A stretch of DNA of 39,161 nucleotides from Emticicia agri (lineage in GTDB: Bacteria > Bacteroidota > Bacteroidia > Cytophagales > Spirosomataceae): contig CAMAQF010000036.1 of NCBI GenBank assembly GCA_945860265.1, positions 1-39,161 on the forward strand, read 5' to 3'. Position numbers and translations under genes: made by a program. Numbering within the stretch: the stretch's first letter is position 1; every line of letters starts with the position of its first letter. Below are positions 8,738 through 16,264 of the stretch, in pieces. Under the pieces are notes generated by a model. The model was not told where the DNA came from. It saw only the letters and a list, made by a program, of their open reading frames with translations, and ran no database searches.

Positions 8738-9307
8738 TTAAAAGATTTGTTTCAAATCCAACTCGAAACCCACGAGGACATCTTCAACCGAAAGTTTTGT
8801 GTTGAATGACTGAATAACTGGGCTTTGCGAAGGATGATAAATGTGTACTTGTCTATTTTTTCTATCAATTAGCCAACCTAAACGTATACCATTTTTGATG
8901 TATTTGTTCATTTTTTCTTGAAATTAAACTAAATAATCTGATTCAGAAAGTAGTTCAATGACAAAATCAGGACAGGCGTGGATAAATCGTTTTTGGTCTT
9001 CGGGGGTAGTTTGTGAAATCCTTTCGTTGCTAATCCAAGCTACATCAGGGGCTCGCATTGAGGTATCGGGAAGTGTATATCCGCCATTAGAGTCAGTTAC
9101 GCGACCTAATTTATTTTTTCTGTTCCAGATGTTTACATCTGTAAGCAAATCGCTATTGTAATAGCTTGATTCCAATCCATTAGGGGGCATAATAATTATT
9201 CTTCCAAGTTCGTCTCTTTCGATGGGCAAATCAGGGTTAGCCATACAAAGTTTATATAGTTCTTCGTCATTAAATCCAATCTGTGGAACTGTAAGCTCGA
9301 CAATCAT
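8738..9307 (-). pseudogene. Uma2 family endonuclease-like gene with one in-frame stop
   Basis: The frame from the ATG at 9307 gives 127 residues ending FVIELLSESDYLV, then TAA at 8924-8926. The same frame then continues without interruption for 61 codons (FQEKMNKYIKNGIRLGWLIDRK, in two blocks, then VHIYHP and VEDVLVGFELDLKQIF) to the TAA at 8738-8740. The continuation is the usual C-terminal half of Uma2 (DUF820, PD-(D/E)xK fold) proteins, where SDSLK.LQEKM.EYI..G.RLGWLID is expected across this point. The stop sits where a Lys or similar residue is normal, so a single AAA-to-TAA change would explain it. Candidate catalytic residues (APDVAWI, FVIELLS) lie before the stop. A sequencing error or readthrough cannot be excluded. 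Confidence 0.8.
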
Positions 9308-9319
9308 TTGAGTGATAGT

Positions 9320-9871
9320 TTATTCTTCATTAAAAATATCATTTACTGCAATAGTAAAATCGGGTAAAACTGGGTCGGCTGAGCAAATATCTTTATCGCT
9401 ACAAATTCTTACAGTTTTGCGAGAAGTGTAGATGTAAACCAATTTGTGTTCAGGAACAATATTCCAAATAACTTTAACCCCTGCCTTGAAATACTCTGTA
9501 ATCTTGTCTTCGATTTTATAAAATTGGTCAGTTTCTGAGATGATTTCAATAACAAACTCGGGAATTACATCTTTTCCTTTTCTACCTAATTGAATTTGCT
9601 CTTTGGTTAAATAGGCAATATCTGGTCTTCTCATTTGAATACCAGAAAGCATAGTATCATATTCTGAAATTAATGCACCTACCTTTTTGTAACCTTTATC
9701 ATAAAGTAGGTCAAGAAGAACGTCATAAATATAAACTTGTTTTTTGTTCATACCTGTAAATCTTATTAATTCTCCGTCATTCCACTCATATTTAAAACCA
9801 TCGTTTGGCTCCCAATTTAGGAACTCTGCTAAGGTTTTTGGAACTGATTGTATTTCGTTTGATAAGACCAT
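9320..9871 (-). CDS. Uma2 family endonuclease-like protein
   Basis: 183 residues, a full-length Uma2/DUF820 protein of the PD-(D/E)xK nuclease superfamily. RRPDIAYLT at about 95-103 gives the Asp and FVIEIISETD the Glu of the putative metal site; KIEDKITEYFKAGVKVIWNIVPE matches the conserved C-terminal part (given here as one domain at about 135-157). Cellular role of the family is unknown; it is abundant in cyanobacteria and Cytophagales and often occurs in tandem, as here with the broken copy 12 bp downstream. A TTG/TAnnTTTG promoter lies just upstream, overlapping the end of hemB. The two tandem copies are divergent from each other. Confidence 0.8.
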   Translation of the reverse strand: MVLSNEIQSVPKTLAEFLNWEPNDGFKYEWNDGELIRFTGMNKKQVYIYDVLLDLLYDKGYKKVGALISEYDTMLSGIQMRRPDIAYLTKEQIQLGRKGKDVIPEFVIEIISETDQFYKIEDKITEYFKAGVKVIWNIVPEHKLVYIYTSRKTVRICSDKDICSADPVLPDFTIAVNDIFNEE

Positions 9872-9891
9872 ATTTCAAATCATTTTATATC

Positions 9892-9919
9892 CAAACTTAA
9901 TAAAATATTGCCGAAACAA
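9892..9919 (-). promoter_or_regulatory. Predicted Bacteroidota promoter for Uma2-Uma2-pyrC
   Basis: On the minus strand TAAGTTTG (9892-9899) fits the TAnnTTTG -7 box, with TTG (9917-9919) 17 bases upstream as the -33 element. The start codon follows about 20 bases downstream, which gives a very short leader. Match by eye only. Confidence 0.5.
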
Positions 9920-9926
9920 CTAATTT

Positions 9927-10916
9927 TTAGTGGTTTTTCAAGATAGCAAACTCTTTGGCAAAATAACTCAAGATAATTTTTGCTCCTGCACGTTTGATGC
10001 TCAATAGCATTTCGAGCATGGCTTTGTCGCCGTCTAGCCAGCCATTTTGGGCAGCAGCTTTTATCATGGCATATTCGCCCGAAACATTATAGGCAGCAAT
10101 CGGCAAATCAAAGTTATCGGCCATTGTTTTGATAATATCAAGGTACGAAAACGCAGGTTTTACCATCAAGAAATCTGCACCTTCGGCTACATCAAGCTGG
10201 CCTTCGATGAGGGCTTCACGCACATTGGCTGGATTCATCTGATATGTTTTTTTATCGCCAAACTTTGGGGCAGAATCAAGGGCATCACGGAATGGGCCAT
10301 AAAATGCACTGGCATATTTTACCGAATACGACATGATACTTACATTGGTGAAGCCTTCATCATCAAGCATTTCTCTAATATAACCAATTCGGCCATCCAT
10401 CATATCCGAAGGTCCGATAATATCTGCTCCTGCACGGGCTTGAGCGAGAGCCATTTTTCCTAAAATATCGAGGGTTTCGTCGTTCAAAATATCGACTAAG
10501 CCATCAGCTCCATTTCCAACCAGTCCATCGTGGCCATCGCTGCTGTAGGGGTCCATTGCTACGTCGGTCATGAGAGCAATGTGTGGAAAATTTTCTTTGA
10601 TTTCACTCAATGCTTTCAAATAAAACGTTTCTGGGTTATAGCTTTCGGTGGCATATTTATCTTTTTTTGCTTCGGGATAATTTGGAAAAAGGCAAATTGA
10701 TTTAATTCCTAAATCCGAAACCTCTTTGATTTCTTCCAACAAAGTATCAATCGAAAAGCGATAAATGTTTGGCATTGATTTTATCTCGCTTTTGATACCC
10801 AAACCTTCCATCACAAACATCGGAAAGATAAAATCATTGACCGAAAGGGTGGTTTCTTGTACTAAATCTCTGATTGCAGCACTTTTTCTGTTTCTTCGTG
10901 GGCGACTGATTAGCAT
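9927..10916 (-). CDS. hemB: Delta-aminolevulinic acid dehydratase (porphobilinogen synthase)
   Basis: 329 residues, full length. The two Schiff-base lysines are K200 (in SYSVKYASAFYGPFR) and K253 (in FLMVKPAFSY). The region DVAMDPYSSDGHDG near 118-131 lacks the cysteines of the zinc-dependent type, so this should be the Mg-dependent form (established for the family). GPSDMMDGRIG and the N-terminal RPRRNR are also diagnostic. The enzyme joins two 5-aminolevulinates to porphobilinogen in cytoplasmic heme synthesis. It is followed 55 bp later by the Uma2 gene, which has its own predicted promoter. No clear terminator was seen after the stop. Confidence 0.96.
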   Translation of the reverse strand: MLISRPRRNRKSAAIRDLVQETTLSVNDFIFPMFVMEGLGIKSEIKSMPNIYRFSIDTLLEEIKEVSDLGIKSICLFPNYPEAKKDKYATESYNPETFYLKALSEIKENFPHIALMTDVAMDPYSSDGHDGLVGNGADGLVDILNDETLDILGKMALAQARAGADIIGPSDMMDGRIGYIREMLDDEGFTNVSIMSYSVKYASAFYGPFRDALDSAPKFGDKKTYQMNPANVREALIEGQLDVAEGADFLMVKPAFSYLDIIKTMADNFDLPIAAYNVSGEYAMIKAAAQNGWLDGDKAMLEMLLSIKRAGAKIILSYFAKEFAILKNH

Positions 10917-11060
10917 ATAATTAATTTGAAAATTTGAAGATTAGGTAATTTGGTAATGATGAAAGTTGATTAACTAAATCTATGGCAACAAAGTTCGGTA
11001 AGAAAATGTTAGCTTGGGTGTTTTTTAGATGAAAATAAGTAGAAATTTTTGAAGAAAGAT

Positions 11061-11084
11061 AGAAAAACAACCGCACGGGCGGCC
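11061..11084 (-). terminator. Terminator after fmt
   Basis: On the minus strand CCGC-ccgt-GCGG followed by TTGTTTTTCT, 36 bp past the fmt stop. The GC-rich block 11071-11092 stands out in an AT-rich gap. It separates fmt from hemB, so hemB should be transcribed independently. Confidence 0.65.
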
Positions 11085-11119
11085 CCGCAATTTCCCTATA
11101 ATAAATAACTAATCTCCAA

Positions 11120-12034
11120 TTAGGCCCTAAAGCCTCTCAAAAACTCCTCAATTCCCATGCGTTTTTTGCCTTCAAGTTGAAGTTCTTTGATTTTTATCCA
11201 ATTATCAGCACTTCTAAAGTCGAGGTAAGTTTTTCCATCAGTTTTGAAACTTCCTATCTCAGCTGAATCATTCGCAATTTCTCCGATTTCGGTTTTATAA
11301 ATTTTGCAGGTTTTATCATTTAGAATAGTCCAAGAGGCAGGGTAGGGCGAAAGCCCTCGAACGAAATTGTGGATGTTTTCGGCGGATAAATTCCAGTCGA
11401 TTTGGCAAGTTTCTTTAAAAATTTTTGGTGCAGATTTTAGTTCAGCACTCATATCTTGAGGAATTTGCGGATAATTTCCTGCTATAATTGCTTGTACGGT
11501 TTTCACGACTAAACTTGCTCCAATCATCATCAATTTATCATGGATTGTACCTGCATTATCTTCAGGAAGAATTGGCGTTTTTTCGGCAAAAATTACATTT
11601 CCTGTATCGATTTCTTGTTGAAGGAAAAACGTCGTTACACCGGTTTCGGTTTCACCATTAATTACCGCCCAATTAATGGGAGCTGCCCCGCGATATTGTG
11701 GTAAAAGCGAACCATGTAAATTAAAAGTACCGAGGGGAGGCATATTCCAAACCACTTCTGGCAGCATTCGGAATGCCACAACTATCTGTAAATCAGCTTG
11801 ATAGCTGCGAAGTTCTTCTAAAAACTGATGATTTTTCAGTTTCTCAGGTTGTAATACCGGAATGCCCTTCGAAATTGCGTGTTTCTTCACAGGTGTTTCA
11901 TTCATTACTAAGCCTCTCCCCGAAGTTTTATCTGGGGCTGTGATTACAGCAACAACCTCACAACTACCACTTTCAACCAAAGCTTTTAAACTCTCTACCG
12001 CAAATTCGGGCGTACCCATAAAAACTATTTTCAT
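11120..12034 (-). CDS. fmt: Methionyl-tRNA formyltransferase
   Basis: 304 residues, usual length about 310. MKIVFMGTPEFAVESLKAL is the N-terminal Rossmann strand. NLHGSLLPQYRGAAPINWAV holds the catalytic Asn and His, and QQEIDTGNV the catalytic Asp, of the 10-formyl-THF transferase site. The C-terminal OB-like domain (from about 205, FVRGLSPYPASW) binds the tRNA. The enzyme formylates initiator Met-tRNA in the cytoplasm. It is divergent from greA; both start from the 12035-12118 gap. A terminator follows. Confidence 0.96.
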   Translation of the reverse strand: MKIVFMGTPEFAVESLKALVESGSCEVVAVITAPDKTSGRGLVMNETPVKKHAISKGIPVLQPEKLKNHQFLEELRSYQADLQIVVAFRMLPEVVWNMPPLGTFNLHGSLLPQYRGAAPINWAVINGETETGVTTFFLQQEIDTGNVIFAEKTPILPEDNAGTIHDKLMMIGASLVVKTVQAIIAGNYPQIPQDMSAELKSAPKIFKETCQIDWNLSAENIHNFVRGLSPYPASWTILNDKTCKIYKTEIGEIANDSAEIGSFKTDGKTYLDFRSADNWIKIKELQLEGKKRMGIEEFLRGFRA

Positions 12035-12063
12035 CAGATTTTTGTTATAAATATTGTGGCTTC

Positions 12064-12101
12064 AAAAATCACTTGATTTTTAAAAAAACTTTGTACCTTT
12101 G
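12064..12101 (+). promoter_or_regulatory. greA promoter with overlapping 18-bp palindrome
   Basis: TTG at 12073-12075 and TACCTTTG at 12094-12101 (TAnnTTTG) with an 18-base spacer fit the Bacteroidota promoter consensus. The palindrome AAAAATCA-CT-TGATTTTT (12064-12081) covers the -33 element and could be an operator. Transcription should start near 12108. Confidence 0.7.
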
Positions 12102-12118
12102 TTTACCAAAATAAGCAA

Positions 12119-12169
12119 ATGAAAAGAAAACGAACAAATAAAGTGTTGTTTCACTCGAAAATATTATAG
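12119..12169 (+). CDS. Possible 16-residue leader peptide upstream of greA
   Basis: A short ORF, ATG at 12119 to TAG at 12167-12169, encodes MKRKRTNKVLFHSKIL, rich in Lys and Arg. Its start lies about 11 bases after the predicted transcription start. Its stop codon ends on the first base of a 7-bp stem that competes with a downstream terminator, the geometry of a translated attenuator leader. No homologue is recognised; translation is inferred only from position. Confidence 0.4.
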   Translation: MKRKRTNKVLFHSKIL

Positions 12170-12229
12170 TTTCAGGAATAAATAATTAATTTTACTCTGA
12201 AACGGTCGAAATTTTCGCCGTTTTTTTTT
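12169..12229 (+). terminator. Competing hairpins and terminator in the greA leader
   Basis: Stem A pairs GTTTCAG (12169-12175) with CTGAAAC (12197-12203). Stem B, AACGG-t-CGAA / TTCG-CCGTT (12201-12222), is followed by nine T residues (12221-12229) and looks like a strong intrinsic terminator. A and B share AAC at 12201-12203, so they compete. The transcript should either stop near 12229 or continue into greA. Confidence 0.65.
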
Positions 12230-12234
12230 GTCTC

Positions 12235-12257
12235 ACCCCTAAACACTAGGGGTTTTT
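12235..12257 (+). terminator. Second terminator-like hairpin before greA
   Basis: ACCCCT / AGGGGT arms around a 7-base loop, followed by a T-run (12253-12257). It ends 15 bp before the greA start codon, so greA mRNA has to pass two terminator-like structures. Confidence 0.6.
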
Positions 12258-12272
12258 AAATTTAATAATGTT

Positions 12273-12746
12273 ATGTCAAAAATTCAATATTACACAGAAG
12301 AAGGTTTTAATAACCTAAAAAATAAACTCCACGAATTAAAATTTAAAGGTCGTTCATCGATTGCTGCCCAAATTGCCGAGGCTCGTGATAAAGGAGATTT
12401 GTCGGAAAATGCCGAATACGATGCTGCCAAAGATGCACAAGGCTTGATGGAAATGGAAATCTCTAAACTCGAAGAGATTGTGGCTAATGCACGTATTTTA
12501 GATGAATCAACGATTGATACATCGAAGGTTTCATTATTATCGAAAGTAAAAATAAAAAATAAGAAAAATGGCGGTACAATGACTTACACATTGGTAGCCG
12601 AAGAAGAAGCTGATTTGAAATTGGGTAAAATCTCAATCAATTCTCCATTTGGAAAAGGCTTGTTTGGTAAAAAACTCGGTGAAACTGCTGAAATTCAAGC
12701 ACCAGCAGGTGTTGTTGAAGTCGAAATTTTGGAGATTACGAGATAA
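12273..12746 (+). CDS. greA: Transcription elongation factor GreA
   Basis: 157 residues, standard GreA length. The N-terminal coiled coil (about 1-75) includes YYTEEGFNNLKNKL, the conserved AEARDKGDLSENAEYDAAKD with the acidic tip residues Asp and Glu, and the KLEEIVANARIL hinge. The C-terminal FKBP-like domain has the typical INSPFGKGLFGKKLGE segment. GreA enters the RNA polymerase secondary channel and stimulates cleavage of backtracked RNA. It is preceded by a promoter, a possible leader ORF and two terminator hairpins, and followed by a strong hairpin shared with the convergent rluA-type gene. Confidence 0.97.
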   Translation: MSKIQYYTEEGFNNLKNKLHELKFKGRSSIAAQIAEARDKGDLSENAEYDAAKDAQGLMEMEISKLEEIVANARILDESTIDTSKVSLLSKVKIKNKKNGGTMTYTLVAEEEADLKLGKISINSPFGKGLFGKKLGETAEIQAPAGVVEVEILEITR

Positions 12747-12761
12747 ATATTAATTTAGACG

Positions 12762-12816
12762 AATAACGTCGGCAAGGCTTAATTCCATAGTGGAATTGCT
12801 TGCCGACGTTATTTTT
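12762..12816. terminator. Long bidirectional terminator hairpin between greA and the RluA gene
   Basis: AATAACGTCGGCAAG (12762-12776) pairs perfectly with CTTGCCGACGTTATT (12799-12813), and the inside contains a second perfect pair AATTCCA/TGGAATT. A T-run follows on the plus strand. At 52 bases it lies between convergent stops, serving both genes. Its length and perfection are unusual for a plain terminator. Confidence 0.8.
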
Positions 12817-13620
12817 TCACCCAAATTTATCCAACTGCTTCACAACTACACCAAAATCTTTTGGATATGGAGCTTCAGTTGTAAGTGCCTCACCATTCAT
12901 CATCCTAAAAGTTAGCGAATGTGCATGCAAAGCAACTCTTCTTATGAGTGGAATTTCTTCTGTTCCGTTTTTTAAATTGAATTTCTTACTTTTAATTTGC
13001 GATAAAAAAATATCGTTTCCTCCATACATAAGGTCGCTCACGATAGGTGCTTTAAGGCATTGAAGGTGAACTCTAATTTGGTGCATTCGCCCAGTGATTG
13101 GCATACATTCTAAAATAGTATAATTTCGGTAAGCCTTCAAAGTATTGAAAATTGTTTCGGCAATTTTGCCTTTTTCTCGGTCGATTCTTACGCCAGTGCC
13201 GTCACGAAGCTGGGCGATTGGCAAATAAACCGATATTCCAACAAAATCATGTACACCATTCGTAACGGCGTGGTAACGCTTGGCTACTTCACGGGCTTCA
13301 AATTGCATGGCAAGGCTACGATAAGCGGCTGGATTTTTGGCAATTGCCAGTACGCCCGAAGTTTCTTTATCGAGACGGTGGCAGAGTTGGGCATCGTCAG
13401 AATATTCTTTTGCCAGACGTAAAATACTTTGCGGAGTGCTGCCCAGACGTTTGTCCTGCGTGCGTTCGTCGAGACTTGATATATAAGGTGGTTTATTGAT
13501 TAGGATATAGTCATCGTTTTCAAAGATAATGATGTCTTTAAAGTCGATTTTTTTGATTGTATTTTTTATTTTTGGCGTTTCTTTTTCATCGAAAACACTT
13601 AAATCGAAGTCGTATTCCAT
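12817..13620 (-). CDS. RluA-family RNA pseudouridine synthase
   Basis: 267 residues. Motif II, HRLDKETSGVLAIAKN near 103-118, holds the catalytic Asp (R-L-D). ILINKPPYI is motif I, and ITGRMHQIRVHL with APIVSDLMYGG is the C-terminal RNA-binding and active-site part. The N-terminal S4 domain of RluC/RluD is absent, so it belongs with the RluA/TruC-like short enzymes. It should convert specific uridines in rRNA or tRNA to pseudouridine; the target cannot be told. A TAGCTTTG -7-like box lies 21 bp upstream of the start. It is convergent with greA and shares its terminator. Confidence 0.92.
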   Translation of the reverse strand: MEYDFDLSVFDEKETPKIKNTIKKIDFKDIIIFENDDYILINKPPYISSLDERTQDKRLGSTPQSILRLAKEYSDDAQLCHRLDKETSGVLAIAKNPAAYRSLAMQFEAREVAKRYHAVTNGVHDFVGISVYLPIAQLRDGTGVRIDREKGKIAETIFNTLKAYRNYTILECMPITGRMHQIRVHLQCLKAPIVSDLMYGGNDIFLSQIKSKKFNLKNGTEEIPLIRRVALHAHSLTFRMMNGEALTTEAPYPKDFGVVVKQLDKFG

Positions 13621-13640
13621 TGCTTTACTGCTTTTTTATG

Positions 13641-13648
13641 CAAAGCTA
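13641..13648 (-). promoter_or_regulatory. Possible -7 promoter box for the RluA-type gene
   Basis: TAGCTTTG on the minus strand fits TAnnTTTG and lies 21 bp before the start codon. No TTG at the expected -33 distance was found, so support is partial. Confidence 0.35.
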
Positions 13649-13696
13649 CGCTTAAACCGGTAAGGTTTTGTCAGCTGTGAAGGTTTTTATGGAATA

Positions 13697-14764
13697 TTAT
13701 TGATTTTCGACCAATTTTTCAGTCGTATTTTCGATGATTTTGGCAAGTTTGAATTTAAAAGTAGTGCCTTTATCAATCTTGCTCGTGACTGTAATTTTAG
13801 AATAATGAGCATTCAAAATGTGTTTAACAATGGCCAAACCGAGGCCAGTTCCGCCAGTATCGCGTGAGCGACTTTTATCAACTCGGTAGAAACGCTCAAA
13901 GATACGAGAAAGGTGTTCGGGCTGAATTCCCGGCCCGTCATCATCGACCGATACATGAAAGTGCTTTTTGTCTTCTTCTATTTCTACAATGATTTTGCCA
14001 TTTTCTTTGCCGTACTTTATCGCATTATCAATGAGATTGGTCAAAACCTGCGTGATACGCTGTTTGTCGGCCTTAACTAAGGCTTTTTCGAGTGTTTTTG
14101 GCTTTATTTTGAGTATTACACCTCGACTTTCGGCTTTGTGTTCGAGTTGCTCAAAGATTTCCTGCGTAATGTTTTTTAGGTCGATTTGTTCGAAGTGCAT
14201 TTTCAAATCGCCTTTTTCTACTTGTGAGAGTGTCACTAAATCTCCAACCAGAGCATCGAGTCCATCGATACTTTTGGCCGCACGATTTAAGAAACGGTCG
14301 AGGGTTTTTGGGTCGTCTTTTGCTCCATCAATAAGTGTATGAATAAAGCCTTGAGCGGCAAAAATGGGTGTTTTTAGTTCGTGCGAAACATCAGCCAAAA
14401 ATTCTCGACGGTATAGTTCCATTTTTTTTAATTCTTCGATTTCAGTTTGCTTTTTAGCTACATAAGTCGAAATCTCAGTATTGAGTTTTTTGATTGGATT
14501 GACGCTTTTGAGGAGGCTTTTTCTCGAAATATCAAAATCACGAATTTTGAGTTGTTGAATGGTCTTGGAGATTTGTTCAACTTCCCGAAAAACCAAAAGA
14601 TCAATCGTATAAAAAACCAAAAAGAAAGTAGCAAAAAAACACGCCACTCCTACTACAAAAAGCATAGCGACCGTTACGTCAGGCACAAAACTTAGAAACG
14701 CAATCGAAATAAGCGTAATAAAGATTGCCAAAAAAAAAGCTATTATTCGAGGGCTAAAAGACAT
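13697..14764 (-). CDS. Sensor histidine kinase, PhoR-like
   Basis: 355 residues. Two membrane helices (about 6-27 and 32-57) are followed by a linker and coiled-coil (about 60-118). The HisKA domain has LADVSHELKTP with phospho-acceptor His128. The HATPase domain has the N box ITQVLTNLIDNAIKYG, G1 VDDDGPGI, F box IFERFYRVDKSRSRDTGG and G2 GTGLGLAIVKHI. There is almost no periplasmic loop, so the signal is probably membrane or cytoplasmic. It phosphorylates the response regulator encoded 56 bp upstream. A canonical promoter with an 18-bp palindrome sits in that gap, suggesting independent control. PhoR, ResE or a cell-envelope kinase are all possible; no ligand domain is visible. Confidence 0.94.
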   Translation of the reverse strand: MSFSPRIIAFFLAIFITLISIAFLSFVPDVTVAMLFVVGVACFFATFFLVFYTIDLLVFREVEQISKTIQQLKIRDFDISRKSLLKSVNPIKKLNTEISTYVAKKQTEIEELKKMELYRREFLADVSHELKTPIFAAQGFIHTLIDGAKDDPKTLDRFLNRAAKSIDGLDALVGDLVTLSQVEKGDLKMHFEQIDLKNITQEIFEQLEHKAESRGVILKIKPKTLEKALVKADKQRITQVLTNLIDNAIKYGKENGKIIVEIEEDKKHFHVSVDDDGPGIQPEHLSRIFERFYRVDKSRSRDTGGTGLGLAIVKHILNAHYSKITVTSKIDKGTTFKFKLAKIIENTTEKLVENQ

Positions 14765-14784
14765 TCTTTAGTAGATTGTTTAAG

Positions 14785-14814
14785 CAAATGTAATTGATAA
14801 TTATCAATTTACAA
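14785..14814 (-). promoter_or_regulatory. Promoter with palindromic operator in front of the histidine kinase
   Basis: On the minus strand TTG (14812-14814), a 19-base spacer, then TACATTTG (14785-14792). Within the spacer lies AATTGATAATTATCAATT (14792-14809), a perfect 18-bp palindrome. An operator in a promoter spacer is a classical repressor site; the regulator is unknown and could be the adjacent PhoB-like protein. Confidence 0.6.
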
Positions 14815-14820
14815 TCGAAA

Positions 14821-15510
14821 TTATACCTCGTCAGTGAACATATAACCTACTCCTTTAAGGGTTTTTATGAAGGTTTCGCCCACTTTTTCACGAACTTTAC
14901 GGATGTGCACATCAATAGTACGCTCAACTACAAATACATCTGCACCCCAAATTTTTTGCAAAATTTCGTCACGGCTAAAAACTTTATTGGGGTATTGAGC
15001 AAGAAAAGATATTAATTCAAATTCTTTTTTTGGCAAAACTATAACATTTCCGTCGGCTTTAGTTACGGTATAATTCAAGCGATTAATAATTAATCCTGCA
15101 ATTTCAAGGGTATCTCCTATGTCTGTTTTCTGCGATTCACGTCTGAAAAAAGCATTGATTCGACTCATTAAGGCACGGGGTTTTATGGGCTTATTGATAT
15201 AATCATCCGCACCGAGTTCGAATGCTGCTACTTCCGAATATTCTTCTGAGCGAGCCGTTAGATAAAGAATAAAAGTATTTTTTAGTTCGGGCATAGCACG
15301 AATCATACGACCAACCTCGATGCCATCGAAGAAAGGCATCATAATATCAAGAATCACTAAATCTGGGAGGAATTCTTTAGCAACTTCTATTGCTTTTTTA
15401 CCATCGGGGGCAGAGGCTACCCTATATCCTTCTTTTTCGAGATTATAGACCAATAATTCTACAATATCGGATTCGTCGTCAACTACTAAAACACGGTGAG
15501 CAAGACTCAT
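14821..15510 (-). CDS. OmpR/PhoB-type response regulator
   Basis: 229 residues. The receiver domain (1-120) has the acidic pair DD at 11-12, phospho-acceptor Asp55 in VILDIMMPFFDG, Thr in YLTARS and Lys in YINKPIKP. The C-terminal winged helix (about 130-229) has FELISFLAQYPNKVFSRDEILQ and the recognition region VVERTIDVHIRKVREKVGE. It is a DNA-binding regulator controlled by the kinase encoded just downstream. A TACATTTG box (15546-15553) lies upstream. PhoB is the nearest well-known relative, but the regulon is not evident here. Confidence 0.95.
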   Translation of the reverse strand: MSLAHRVLVVDDESDIVELLVYNLEKEGYRVASAPDGKKAIEVAKEFLPDLVILDIMMPFFDGIEVGRMIRAMPELKNTFILYLTARSEEYSEVAAFELGADDYINKPIKPRALMSRINAFFRRESQKTDIGDTLEIAGLIINRLNYTVTKADGNVIVLPKKEFELISFLAQYPNKVFSRDEILQKIWGADVFVVERTIDVHIRKVREKVGETFIKTLKGVGYMFTDEV

Positions 15511-15545
15511 AAGTAGTAATTTTATTTGATGATTTTTTAATTTTG

Positions 15546-15553
15546 CAAATGTA
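15546..15553 (-). promoter_or_regulatory. Possible -7 box for the response regulator
   Basis: TACATTTG on the minus strand, the same octamer as in the kinase promoter, 35 bp before the start codon. No TTG at the right distance was found. Confidence 0.4.
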
Positions 15554-15678
15554 AGATTAAAAAAACGCTATGAATATTAAGCCAATGTTAAATCTTAATG
15601 AAAGGGGTAATATTGCAATGAATCTAAAGACTTATGAGCAATTAAACAAGACTTTCGGTAGAAATAAAATTGAATGTA

Positions 15679-15739
15679 TATCTTTGTAGAGAAGTAAAAT
15701 GACGATTTATGACCAGTTTTTCTGTTCGATGACGATTTA
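15679..15739 (+). promoter_or_regulatory. Possible CYTH-gene promoter and 11-bp direct repeat
   Basis: TATCTTTG (15679-15686) fits the -7 consensus. Downstream, ATGACGATTTA occurs twice (15699-15709 and 15729-15739), 30 bp apart, inside the predicted leader of the CYTH gene. The rest of the 15511-15791 gap shows nothing else. Confidence 0.35.
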
Positions 15740-15791
15740 CGAATCAATTTTACATCTATTTGAATTATAATTTAGGAAAAATACCTTAAAA

Positions 15792-16259
15792 ATGGGATTG
15801 GAAATTGAGAGAAAGTTTTTGGTAAATCATGCAAAATGGGCTGCTACCAAAAAACCAAAAAGAGAGTTTTATAGGCAAGGTTACATGTTGACTGACCCAA
15901 ATAAGACTATTAGAATAAGAGCAACTGATACAAAGTGTTTTCTTACAATTAAGGGAAAAACCGAAGGAGCAACTCGTGCCGAATTTGAGTACGAAATACC
16001 CAAAGAAGAAGCTATTCAACTGCTAGATATGTTTGCAGTTTCGAATTTGACTAAATATAGATACAAGGTGTTTTTAGCAGAAAAACTTTGGGAAGTTGAT
16101 GTGTTTTTGGGAGAAAATGAAGGTTTGATTTTAGCTGAAATCGAGCTTTCCAGAGAAGATGAAACCTTTGATTTACCCGATTGGGCGGCCGAAGAAGTAA
16201 CTGGAGTAAATAAATATTATAATTCTAATTTATCTACTTTCCCGTTTAATCGTTGGTAA
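15792..16259 (+). CDS. CYTH domain protein (triphosphate tunnel metalloenzyme)
   Basis: 155 residues, typical for a single-domain bacterial CYTH protein. The signature ExExK is E4-I5-E6-R7-K8 at the N-terminus. Conserved basic and acidic strands follow: IRIRATDTKCFLTIKGK, RAEFEYEIP, KYRYKV, WEVDVFLGENEGLILAEIEL. Such enzymes bind triphosphates in an eight-stranded tunnel and mostly act as inorganic triphosphatases (some as thiamine triphosphatases or adenylate cyclases); the small bacterial type is usually a tripolyphosphatase. The gene ends 5 bp from the convergent mazF-like stop. No operon partner is evident. Confidence 0.9.
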   Translation: MGLEIERKFLVNHAKWAATKKPKREFYRQGYMLTDPNKTIRIRATDTKCFLTIKGKTEGATRAEFEYEIPKEEAIQLLDMFAVSNLTKYRYKVFLAEKLWEVDVFLGENEGLILAEIELSREDETFDLPDWAAEEVTGVNKYYNSNLSTFPFNRW

Positions 16260-16264
16260 AACCC

